Positions 1 to 6,558 of a DNA stretch of 23,454 bases are shown one piece after another. Position 1 is the first letter of the stretch, and each line of letters begins with the position of its first letter. This stretch comes from Lachnoclostridium sp. UBA6558. GTDB taxonomy: Bacteria; Bacillota; Clostridia; Lachnospirales; Lachnospiraceae. The notes beneath the pieces were generated by a model. The model searched no databases, had not been told where the DNA came from, and saw only the letters and a program-made list of their open reading frames with translations. The position numbers and the translations under genes were made by a program. Location: contig DJJW01000005.1 in assembly GCA_002434335.1 (NCBI GenBank), positions 120,525 to 143,978 on the forward strand, given 5' to 3'.

Positions 1-51
1 TAAATATTCTTTAATAGATTCTCTTTGTCGGCTAAACTTTGTAGTTGTCAT
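1..51 (-). CDS. Fur-family metalloregulator, N-terminus only (cut by window edge)
   Basis: Reading leftward from an ATG at 51, 17 codons are visible, MTTTKFSRQRESIKEYL, running off the window. The KFSRQRESIKEYL stretch matches the start of the winged-helix DNA-binding domain of Fur/PerR/Zur proteins. A strong ribosome site (GGAGGTGAG, about 3 bases before the ATG) supports the start. A Fur-box-like palindrome lies just upstream, suggesting autoregulation. Fur, PerR and Zur cannot be told apart because the metal-binding residues are outside the window. The family call is from a short match and is moderately sure. Confidence 0.62.
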   Translation of the reverse strand, partial: MTTTKFSRQRESIKEYL

Positions 52-67
52 AGCTCACCTCCAATAA

Positions 68-82
68 CAATAATTATTATCA
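68..82 (-). promoter_or_regulatory. Fur-box-like 7-1-7 palindrome
   Basis: On the minus strand this reads TGATAATAATTATTG. The Fur box core is TGATAATNATTATCA, so only the last two bases differ. It sits 16 bases upstream of the start codon of the Fur-family gene, next to the ribosome site, where a bound repressor would block transcription. The PerR (TTATAATNATTATAA) and Zur (TCGTAATNATTACGA) boxes fit less well. Function is inferred. Confidence 0.5.
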
Positions 83-114
83 ATATTACCACAGATGAGT
101 TAAAATGTCAATAT

Positions 115-786
115 TTAAAAATTTCCCCCGGCTATGAACTTATACATCAGTATAAAATGGCATACAGTACCGCCGATACAGAATAAATGGAAGATCTCGT
201 GGGAGCCGAAATTCTTATGACGGCTGTTGAAGATAGGAAGCTTCAGCGCATATATCACACCACCTACCGTATAGATTATTCCGCCTGCCAGCAGCCAGTT
301 AAAGCCTTCTCTTGGCAGAGTGTTTAAAATAGGTGCAAATGCAAGCACACAGGTCCAACCCATAGCGATGTAGATAACGGAGGATACCCATTTAGGGCAA
401 TACACCCAGAAAGCTTTTAGTAAAATTCCAAGGACAGCCATTCCCCATATAAGAATAAGGAGAGCAGTTCCTACTTTTCCTTTCAATGGAACAAGGCAGA
501 TTGGCGTATAAGTACCGGCTATTAATATAAAGATCATCATGTGATCAAATTTTTTCAGGGCTCTATTGACCTTGTCAGATAAATCAAAGGTATGATATAC
601 TGTGCTTGCGGTATAGAGAAGTATCATGCTCAGGGCAAATATACCAAGCGCAATGACACCTGTTTTATCAGGGGCTTTTGAGGCTTTGACGAGTAAGGGA
701 AATGCGGCAAAGGCAGCCATAAGCATGCCAATAAAATGGGTAATTGCACTTCCTGGATCTTTTGGATGTTTGATAAAGTGAGCCAT
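115..786 (-). CDS. trhA: Hemolysin III / PAQR-type integral membrane protein
   Basis: A 223-residue membrane protein of the TrhA/YqfA hemolysin III family, the bacterial branch of PAQR proteins. These have about seven TM helices and a conserved metal-site set. Visible signatures, numbered from the chosen start, are S61xxxH65, D81 in the FDHMMIF segment and H196xxxH200 near the C-terminus, which match the Ser/His/Asp/His/His metal-site pattern. I chose the ATG at 786 over ATGs at 804 and 795: AAAGGA lies 9 bases before it, and MAHFIKHPKDPGSAITH is the usual start. Its promoter and a perfect inverted repeat lie upstream. It follows the divergent DUF951 gene and precedes the Fur-family gene on the same strand, with its own gap. 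The hemolysin label is historical; the family is linked to membrane homeostasis, and substrate or ligand is unknown. Confidence 0.88.
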   Translation of the reverse strand: MAHFIKHPKDPGSAITHFIGMLMAAFAAFPLLVKASKAPDKTGVIALGIFALSMILLYTASTVYHTFDLSDKVNRALKKFDHMMIFILIAGTYTPICLVPLKGKVGTALLILIWGMAVLGILLKAFWVYCPKWVSSVIYIAMGWTCVLAFAPILNTLPREGFNWLLAGGIIYTVGGVIYALKLPIFNSRHKNFGSHEIFHLFCIGGTVCHFILMYKFIAGGNF

Positions 787-826
787 AATAATCATTCCTT
801 TCATAAAACGTTATTGATAGACGCGT

Positions 827-849
827 CATGTAGTTTTCGATACTACATG
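827..849. repeat. Perfect 8-bp inverted repeat in the trhA leader
   Basis: CATGTAGT (827-834) and ACTACATG (842-849) are exact inverted copies around a 7-base spacer. They lie just downstream of the predicted transcription start of the hemolysin III gene. This could be a dyad operator blocking early elongation or a small RNA hairpin. There is no T-run, so it is not a terminator. Confidence 0.5.
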
Positions 850-863
850 TAATGTATGAATAT

Positions 864-891
864 ACTATATCACGTGGTGAGAAAAAATCAA
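864..891 (-). promoter_or_regulatory. Promoter of the hemolysin III gene
   Basis: On the minus strand, TTGATT (886-891) and TATAGT (864-869) are separated by 16 bases, a good sigma-A-type promoter. Transcription would start near 857, placing the perfect inverted repeat at 827-849 inside the 5' untranslated region. Confidence 0.5.
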
Positions 892-971
892 GGGGTTTTT
901 TAAAATATTTTTTATTTTTTTTATTTTGGGTGTAAAAAGTAAAGAATCACCCGGGAAAGGTTGGAACATAA

Positions 972-1172
972 ATGGATATTAAAGTAGGAGATGTAGTGAA
1001 ATTAAAAAAACAGCACCCATGCGGCAGCTCTCTTTGGGAGGTACTACGTATTGGTATGGATTTCCGACTGAAATGCCAAGGCTGCGGTCATCAAATTATG
1101 ATACCGAGAAAACTGGTAGAAAAGAATTTACGGCAATTAATCAGAAAAGACGAAAACCAAGGGGATTTATAA
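972..1172 (+). CDS. DUF951 family small protein
   Basis: A 66-residue protein whose first 55 residues match the DUF951 pattern: MDIKVGDVVKLKKQHPCG, then W-E-V-L-R-G-D and LKCxxCGHQIMIPR. H15, C17 and the C35-x2-C38 pair suggest a small zinc-bound beta fold, though no function is established for the family. Start ATG 972 has GGAAAGG about 10 bases upstream. A short hairpin (GGGTG 928-932 with CACCC 948-952) lies just ahead of the ribosome site. It is divergent from the hemolysin III gene. The charged tail (RKDENQGDL) is probably disordered. Confident on family, silent on role. Confidence 0.85.
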   Translation: MDIKVGDVVKLKKQHPCGSSLWEVLRIGMDFRLKCQGCGHQIMIPRKLVEKNLRQLIRKDENQGDL

Positions 1173-1225
1173 CATGGGAATACATTATTGGTAGAAGATA
1201 CACCATTTCGAATAAATATAATTTG

Positions 1226-1234
1226 TGTTATAAT
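1226..1234 (+). promoter_or_regulatory. Extended -10 promoter and long leader of the MATE gene
   Basis: TGTTATAAT gives an extended -10 (TGnTATAAT) with no good -35. Transcription near 1241 would leave a leader of about 230 bases before the MATE start at 1469. This 296-bp gap (1173-1468) holds no credible gene. CACCCG (1320-1325) and CGGGTG (about 1424-1430) could pair at long range. I do not recognise a named riboswitch: no T-box, guanidine or SAM consensus is seen. Confidence 0.4.
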
Positions 1235-1468
1235 ATCCAGAGTAATGCTTCGTTATACAGAAGACCTGAATGATTATTGTTAAACTTGCGCTGATATAAG
1301 TTCAAAAGATATGACAGTTCACCCGGGATCCAATGTTGTAAGAGAGCAGTTATAGAAAGCAGGCAGTACCAAAACTTGCTTTATGCAAAAAACTATTCAT
1401 ATTGGGTTCATCAGATCCAAAGCACGGGTGTTTACAAAGGAATATAAGAAAGTCAGCGAGGAGTAGAC

Positions 1469-2842
1469 ATGTCAAATTCAAATGTACGTAACATGACAGA
1501 GGGAAAAGAGTTCTCTCTGCTTATAAGGTTTGCCTTTCCTATGCTAATAGGAAACATATTTCAACAGTTTTATAATCTGATAGATTCTATTATTGTGGGT
1601 CATTTTGTTGGGTCCGATGCTTTAGCGGCAGTCGGAACTTCAGCGTCCCTGCATTTTTTATTCTTTTCGCTATGTATTGGTATGTCAACCGGTATCGGTA
1701 TATTGATTTCCCAGTACTTTGGTGCCAATCAGGAAAAGGAAGTTAAGAAGACCATTGCGAATGCAATTTATATTATTATGACTGCCGGTATTTTAATGAG
1801 TAGCATAAGTGTAATTTTTGCAAGGCAGATTCTGGTTTTGTTAAATACAGATCCAAAAATTCTTGACGATTCCGTCGCTTTCATGCAGATTATGTGCGGA
1901 GGTATACTTGCAGTAGCGGCATACAATGCTGTGGCAGCAATATTAAGAGCCCTTGGCGATGCCAAGACCCCTCTGATTTTTCTGATTGTAGCCTGTCTAC
2001 TTAATGTAGCACTGGATCTGCTATTTGTCTGCGTATTCCATTGGGGTGTAAGGGGAGCAGGTTTAGCAACAGTTATTTCACAGTTTATGGCTGCGGTCAG
2101 CTGTGGAATCTATGCTGTCATAAAGAATCCCTACTTCCGTATTAAAAAGCAGGACATGAAATTTGACAAATTTATTATGAAAAAGAGTGTTTTAATAGGG
2201 CTTCCGGTAGCAGCACAGACGGCTTTGATTGCAGTTTCCTGCGTTATATTACAGGGTGTTGTCAATTCCTTTGGAAAAGATGTTACAGCAGCATTTACAG
2301 CAGCCGGACGTGTAGAGCAATTGGTACAGCAGCCATTTAATTCACTGGGTGCAGCTGTTTCTACCTTTGCGGGTCAGAATATCGGTGCCAGAAAACTAGA
2401 ACGTGTAAGAAAAGGCTTTAACAAGAGTGTTATCATGGTTGCCGTATTCAGCTTGCTTATGCTTGCACTGATACAGCTGACAAGCAGACCTATTATGCAG
2501 CTTTTTGTAGATAATGAAGAGGTTATCCGTATAGGCAGCAAGGCTTTAAAAATCACAAGCTTGTTCTACTTTCCTCTTGGTATGATCTATGTTGCCAGAG
2601 GTACTTTAAACGGAGCCGGGGATGCAGCATATGCCATGCTGGTTGGTCTGGTAGAGGTAATCGGAAGGGTAGGCTTTGCAGCTATATTAGTTACAATTCC
2701 TTTTATCGGTATATGGGGTATCTGGTATACTTCTGGTTTAACCTGGTTTATTACAGGACTGTTCAGCGTAATTCGCTATAAACAGGGAAAATGGAAGAGG
2801 ATGTCACTTATAGATAAGAAAATAACGGTTATGGAAACCTAA
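1469..2842 (+). CDS. MATE family multidrug/organic cation efflux transporter
   Basis: A 457-residue, twelve-helix transporter of the MATE family (MOP superfamily), expected to export cationic drugs or metabolites across the cytoplasmic membrane using a Na+ or H+ gradient. The N-terminal segment FAFPMLIGNIFQQFYNLIDS followed by IIVGHFVGSDALAAVG is the classic first MATE helix pair. The second half repeats the fold (GLPVAAQTALIAVSCVILQG, then the internal VxxFGKDVTAAFTAAGRVEQL segment). Length matches the family norm of 440-470. The ATG at 1469 follows a GAGGAG site at a normal distance. The gene has its own extended -10 promoter with a long leader, and a strong terminator about 110 bases downstream, so it looks monocistronic. 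Substrate cannot be read from sequence. Confidence 0.93.
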   Translation: MSNSNVRNMTEGKEFSLLIRFAFPMLIGNIFQQFYNLIDSIIVGHFVGSDALAAVGTSASLHFLFFSLCIGMSTGIGILISQYFGANQEKEVKKTIANAIYIIMTAGILMSSISVIFARQILVLLNTDPKILDDSVAFMQIMCGGILAVAAYNAVAAILRALGDAKTPLIFLIVACLLNVALDLLFVCVFHWGVRGAGLATVISQFMAAVSCGIYAVIKNPYFRIKKQDMKFDKFIMKKSVLIGLPVAAQTALIAVSCVILQGVVNSFGKDVTAAFTAAGRVEQLVQQPFNSLGAAVSTFAGQNIGARKLERVRKGFNKSVIMVAVFSLLMLALIQLTSRPIMQLFVDNEEVIRIGSKALKITSLFYFPLGMIYVARGTLNGAGDAAYAMLVGLVEVIGRVGFAAILVTIPFIGIWGIWYTSGLTWFITGLFSVIRYKQGKWKRMSLIDKKITVMET

Positions 2843-2949
2843 AAAAACTGCCGGATTGATAAGGGGGATTCTGGTGTTAATACGATGATTCTTATTATAT
2901 AATAATCACATCAAAAGGAATCTTTCATGAAGTTTATCTGTATCAAATT

Positions 2950-2990
2950 TAGGGGCACAAGTTGATATGACTTGTGCCCCTACTCTTTTT
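2950..2990. terminator. Strong intrinsic terminator between convergent genes
   Basis: A 13-bp perfect stem (TAGGGGCACAAGT 2950-2962 with its complement 2970-2982, 7-base loop) is followed by CTCTTTTTTT. It ends the MATE transcript. The minus-strand side has TAAATTT after the stem, so it may also stop the ROK kinase transcript, less efficiently. Confidence 0.88.
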
Positions 2991-3047
2991 TTAATTTTAC
3001 AAAAGTCTTCTTTAGCAGATTTTTTGTTCTTTTACTAATTTAAAATC

Positions 3048-3917
3048 TTACGCAAGCTCCAATAATGCCAGTTTAATACATCCCATAATACCCTGGTCAT
3101 CATTTAAAGCTGCTGGAACAATGTAGTTGTCCATGTCATCTAAAAGAGCAGTTTTCAAATATCCATTCAGCTGTGCTTTTACCTGTTCTCTGATCAGAGG
3201 AAACAACTGCGTCTGGTGCATAACACCGCCGCCTAATACGATTCTGTGAGGAGACAGGAGCAATATGTAACCCACCAAAGCCTGTGCAATATAATATGCC
3301 TCCAGTTCCCAGGCTTTATGAGCAGGCTCCAGCTCATAAGCTTTCTTCCCCCAGCGTTTCTCAATAGAAGGACCGCTTGCAAGGCTTTCCAGACAATTAG
3401 GATGGTAAGGGCATACGCCTTCAAAGAAATCCTCCGGATGTCTGCCTAAAGGAACATGTCCTGCTTCCGGATGCAGCATACCGTGAAGAAGTCCTCCGTT
3501 CTGGTACACGCCAACGCCAACACCGGTACCAATGGTAACATAGATACTGGTACCAAGGCCTCTTGTGCTGCCCCAGGTAGCTTCTCCAAGCGCGGAGCCG
3601 TTGACATCTGTATCAAATCCTACGGGAATACCAAGACCTTCCTTTATAATTCCAACGATATTACAATTAATCCAGGCCAGTTTCGGGGTAGATGTAATAT
3701 AACCGTAGGTTTTTGATGCTTTATCAGGATCAATGGGACCAAAGCAGCCGATACCAAGTGCGTCAATCTTTTTCTCCTTAAAGTAATCTATAATTTTCGG
3801 TAAGGTAATCTCAGGGGTTTCTGTTGGAATTGAAGTTTGTTCCAATATTTCACCATTTTCATTGCCGACTGCAAGCACCATTTTGGTTCCGCCGGCTTCT
3901 AAAGCACCAAGTAACAT
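3048..3917 (-). CDS. ROK family sugar kinase, probably fructokinase
   Basis: A 289-residue cytoplasmic kinase of the ROK family, phosphorylating a hexose (probably fructose to fructose-6-phosphate, as in ScrK/GmuE-type enzymes) with ATP. Visible features are the N-terminal phosphate loop ALEAGGTK (5-12), catalytic D104 in DTDVNGSALGE, the second phosphate region TIGTGVGVG (128-136), and the ROK zinc site H154...C169-x2-H172-x2-C175 (GHVPLGRH...CPYHPNC). LESLASGPSIEKRWG directly after the zinc site is typical of the short fructokinase branch. The ATG at 3917 has GGAGG at 9-10 bases. It is monocistronic with its own promoter and shares a terminator with the convergent MATE gene. Glucokinase or mannokinase activity is possible; no sugar operon is adjacent. 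Confidence 0.88.
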   Translation of the reverse strand: MLLGALEAGGTKMVLAVGNENGEILEQTSIPTETPEITLPKIIDYFKEKKIDALGIGCFGPIDPDKASKTYGYITSTPKLAWINCNIVGIIKEGLGIPVGFDTDVNGSALGEATWGSTRGLGTSIYVTIGTGVGVGVYQNGGLLHGMLHPEAGHVPLGRHPEDFFEGVCPYHPNCLESLASGPSIEKRWGKKAYELEPAHKAWELEAYYIAQALVGYILLLSPHRIVLGGGVMHQTQLFPLIREQVKAQLNGYLKTALLDDMDNYIVPAALNDDQGIMGCIKLALLELA

Positions 3918-3962
3918 AAATAGCGTCCTCCGTTGTAGATATATTCATTGTCCCTATTTTAA

Positions 3963-3990
3963 CTTATAACGGAAAAAAAATATAGGTCAA
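3963..3990 (-). promoter_or_regulatory. Promoter of the ROK kinase
   Basis: On the minus strand TTGACC (3985-3990) and TATAAG (3963-3968), each one base from consensus, are 16 bases apart. This would give a short leader to the ATG at 3917. Confidence 0.5.
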
Positions 3991-4047
3991 AATATATGAT
4001 TATTATAGGATTTTATGTGTTGATTAAACAGTGGAAGGGAATCAGTA

Positions 4048-4076
4048 TTGCAACAAAGGAGGGATATCCGTATAAT
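4048..4076 (+). promoter_or_regulatory. Promoter of the two-component genes
   Basis: TTGCAA (4048-4053), a 17-base spacer and a perfect TATAAT (4071-4076) lie 55 bases ahead of the response regulator start. The same bases include AGGAGGG and an ATG (4075) that would open a 19-codon leader reading frame; see findings. Confidence 0.58.
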
Positions 4077-4130
4077 GGAACATAAAGGGAATTTGAGTGT
4101 GAACCTGCAGAGGTTACCCAGGAGGCAGTT

Positions 4131-4811
4131 ATGAAGCATATTTTAATTGTAGAAGATGATATCTCATTAAATAACGGAATAATGCTTTCTTTAAAGCAGA
4201 TGGATTATATCTTTACCCAGAGCTATACTCTTAGAGAAGCTAGGGAACATATGAAACACAACACCTTTCAGCTGGTACTTTTAGATATTAACCTGCCGGA
4301 TGGAAGTGGATATGAACTGTGCACGAAAATTCGACAGTTCTCAAAGGTTCCCATTTTAATAATAACGGCAAATGATCTGGAAATTGATGAAGTCACGGGG
4401 CTTACACTTGGAGCGGATGACTATCTTACAAAACCCTTCAGTCTTATGGTGCTAAGAGCCAGAGTAGAGGCGTTGTTGCGCCGTTCGATATATAGCAGTT
4501 CTGAAGTCTATGAGCTAGAGGATTTCAGATTTGATTTCCAGGAAATGAAGTTCTCCAAAAGAGACAGAGAAATATTCTTTAGCAAAACAGAGCAGAAACT
4601 GTTGCGGGAACTCTTATTGCATAAGGGAAATGCAGTAAGGAGAGAGGCTCTGGTAGATCGAATCTGGACAGATGGAGCAGAATATGTGGAGGAGAATGCT
4701 TTATCAGTCTGCATCAACAGGCTGCGTAACAAGCTGGAGGATGCACCCGGAACCCCCAGATATATTCAGACCATATATGGTATCGGTTACGGATGGATGG
4801 AAAAAGTATGA
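4131..4811 (+). CDS. OmpR/PhoB-family response regulator
   Basis: A 226-residue two-domain regulator. The receiver domain (about 1-115) has the acidic pair E8-D9-D10, phospho-acceptor D52 in LLDINLPDG, T79 and K101 in YLTKPF. The C-terminal winged-helix domain (about 130-226) ends in the usual IQTIYGIGYGW hairpin, so it binds DNA, typically as a dimer on direct repeats. The ATG at 4131 follows AGGAGG at 6 bases. The stop overlaps the kinase start (ATGA at 4808-4811), so the pair is translationally coupled. The candidate target is the direct repeat at 5738-5761 upstream of the ABC genes; that is inference. Signal is unknown, but the neighbours suggest an antimicrobial peptide or cell-envelope stress response. 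Confidence 0.93.
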   Translation: MKHILIVEDDISLNNGIMLSLKQMDYIFTQSYTLREAREHMKHNTFQLVLLDINLPDGSGYELCTKIRQFSKVPILIITANDLEIDEVTGLTLGADDYLTKPFSLMVLRARVEALLRRSIYSSSEVYELEDFRFDFQEMKFSKRDREIFFSKTEQKLLRELLLHKGNAVRREALVDRIWTDGAEYVEENALSVCINRLRNKLEDAPGTPRYIQTIYGIGYGWMEKV

Positions 4812-5719
4812 ATGAAGCAGGAATGATACTTATACTGGTAACCATAATCGTGTTCTTTACCATAATACTTTTACAGCAAAGAGAACTAAGAAAAACTTAT
4901 AACCAATTAAATCAAATGCTGGATGAGGCAATAAAGGGAGATTTTCAAGAAAAACTGTTTGATGAAAGTCAGCTGTCTAAAATAGCAGTAAAACTTAAAC
5001 GCTTCTTGGCAGCTGCTTTTGTGTCTAAGCGTGATATTCAATTAGAGAAGGAAGCAGTTAAAGCCCTCATATCAGATATTTCTCATCAGACCAAGACGCC
5101 TATAACCAATATCTTATTATACATACAACTTCTAAAGGAAGAGGAGAGTTTGTCCACAGAGGGAAGAACCTATGCTGAAATGATAAGTGGACAGTCAGAA
5201 AAGTTAGACTTCCTTCTTCAGACCCTTGTAAAGACAAGCCGCCTTGAGACCGGAATTATAGCTGTTAATGCAGAACAGGGAATTATAAATGGAGCGATTC
5301 TTACCGCTATTTCTGAGGTCACAAAAAAAGCAGAGGACAAGTCGATAACCCTGAATTATGATTTTGAGAAGGATTTTCGTGCAGTCTTCGACTTTAAATG
5401 GACCACAGAAGCTATCTACAATATTCTTGATAATGCAGTAAAGTATACGGAGAAGGGAGGATACATTACTGTCACAGCAAAGGATTATGAAATGTTTCTT
5501 CGCCTTGATATAGTTGATACCGGAATCGGTATAACAGAAGAGGATTACAATTTGATATTCAAACGGTTTTACAGAGGTAAAGCAGCTGTCCTACAGGAAG
5601 GTGTAGGCTTAGGTCTTTATCTTACTAGAAAGATACTAATGGCTGAGGGAGGATATATAAAAGTATCCTCTAAAGAGGGAGTGGGCTCTGCCTTTTCATT
5701 ATTCTTTACCAAAAAGTAG
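4808..5719 (+). CDS. Sensor histidine kinase with a single short membrane anchor
   Basis: A 303-residue kinase. One TM helix near the N-terminus (about residues 6-23) is followed directly by a charged linker, with no extracellular sensing domain. The H-box is SDISHQTKTP (phospho-His about H93), the N-box IYNILDNAVKY, G1 VDTGIGI, F-box IFKRFYRG and G2 GVGLGLYL, all intact. I chose the ATG at 4808, overlapping the regulator stop as ATGA and about 7 bases after GGATGG. An in-frame ATG at 4793 would add five residues. Kinases this short, next to an ABC exporter, usually take their signal from the transporter or from within the membrane (Bce-type logic). That is inference, since the permease here is not a standard BceB. 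Confidence 0.9.
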   Translation: MNEAGMILILVTIIVFFTIILLQQRELRKTYNQLNQMLDEAIKGDFQEKLFDESQLSKIAVKLKRFLAAAFVSKRDIQLEKEAVKALISDISHQTKTPITNILLYIQLLKEEESLSTEGRTYAEMISGQSEKLDFLLQTLVKTSRLETGIIAVNAEQGIINGAILTAISEVTKKAEDKSITLNYDFEKDFRAVFDFKWTTEAIYNILDNAVKYTEKGGYITVTAKDYEMFLRLDIVDTGIGITEEDYNLIFKRFYRGKAAVLQEGVGLGLYLTRKILMAEGGYIKVSSKEGVGSAFSLFFTKK

Positions 5720-5737
5720 ATATATTCATGCCAATTC

Positions 5738-5790
5738 TTTCAGAACTGTAACATTTCAGAAAGGAACAGGAAAGCCTGCCCTGCTATAAT
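5738..5790 (+). promoter_or_regulatory. Direct-repeat candidate operator and extended -10 promoter of the ABC genes
   Basis: Two identical copies of TTTCAGAA start at 5738 and 5754, 16 bases apart, each followed by an xxGxAA-like tail. About 24 bases after the second is TGCTATAAT (5782-5790), an extended -10. There is no recognisable -35: the repeats end where it would begin (about 5762). That is the layout of an activator-dependent promoter, and the adjacent OmpR-type regulator is the obvious candidate. Confidence 0.45.
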
Positions 5791-5880
5791 ATTTTTTACG
5801 GACCTATAGTCTGTTAATAGGGTATACCTGGACACTAAGATATACGAATTGTATCAGATAAAGAAAGGCTGGGTAATAAG

Positions 5881-6558
5881 ATGAATGTATTAGAAACAGT
5901 AGAGCTGGTGAAACATTATGGAAAGGAGCCTAATTTTGTTAAGGCTCTGGATGGCGTTAATCTCAAAGTGGAACAGGGAGAATTCGTAGCCATTGTCGGT
6001 ACCTCTGGAAGCGGTAAATCCACCCTGCTACATATGTTAGGAGGACTTGACCGTGCAACTTCCGGCAATGTCTTTGTAGAAGGTGAGGATATCTTTAAAC
6101 TAAAAGAAGAGGCGCTTACGATCTTTCGCAGAAGGAAAATTGGATTTGTATTTCAGAGTTACAATCTGGTTCCTGTGTTAAATGTATATGAGAATATTGT
6201 ACTTCCCTTGGAATTAGATGGAAACAGAGTGGATACGGATTTTATTCGTCAGATTATGGAGACCCTGGGCATTACAGATAAGAAGAACAGCTTGCCTGGC
6301 AATTTATCCGGAGGGCAGCAGCAGAGAGTAGCCATAGCCAGAGCACTTGCGGCAAAGCCAGCTATTATACTGGCGGATGAACCTACAGGAAATCTTGACA
6401 GCCGTACCAGTATGGATGTATTGGGATTACTGGGAGTAACCGGTAAACAGTTTAATCAGACTATAGTTATGATTACCCACAATGAAGAGATTGCCCAGCT
6501 GGCAGACCGTATCGTACATATTGAAGACGGAAGAATTGTGGGAGGTGATGGTAAATGA
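5881..6558 (+). CDS. ABC transporter ATP-binding protein (LolD/MacB/BceA type)
   Basis: A 225-residue ATPase that powers the FtsX-type permease encoded next. Visible motifs are Walker A GTSGSGKST (40-48), Q-loop Q92, signature LSGGQQQRV (142-150), Walker B IILADEPTGNLD (162-173, catalytic E167) and switch H200. The full LSGGQQQRVAIARAL and ADEPTGNLD strings are typical of the LolD/MacB/BceA group, which drives extracytoplasmic or mechanotransmission transporters. The last codons overlap the permease start at 6555, so the two are coupled. It has its own promoter, separate from the two-component genes. Expected as a dimer at the cytoplasmic membrane. Confidence 0.94.
   Translation: MNVLETVELVKHYGKEPNFVKALDGVNLKVEQGEFVAIVGTSGSGKSTLLHMLGGLDRATSGNVFVEGEDIFKLKEEALTIFRRRKIGFVFQSYNLVPVLNVYENIVLPLELDGNRVDTDFIRQIMETLGITDKKNSLPGNLSGGQQQRVAIARALAAKPAIILADEPTGNLDSRTSMDVLGLLGVTGKQFNQTIVMITHNEEIAQLADRIVHIEDGRIVGGDGK

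Noticed and set aside
1019..1273. An 84-codon plus-strand frame overlapping the DUF951 gene
   Set aside because: It lies mostly inside the DUF951 frame, has no ribosome site and no protein-like pattern; the DUF951 frame has a clear family match.
2892..2905. AT-only palindrome TTATTATATAATAA after the MATE gene
   Set aside because: Purely A/T, no adjacent promoter or gene start, and weak match to PerR-type boxes; likely chance.
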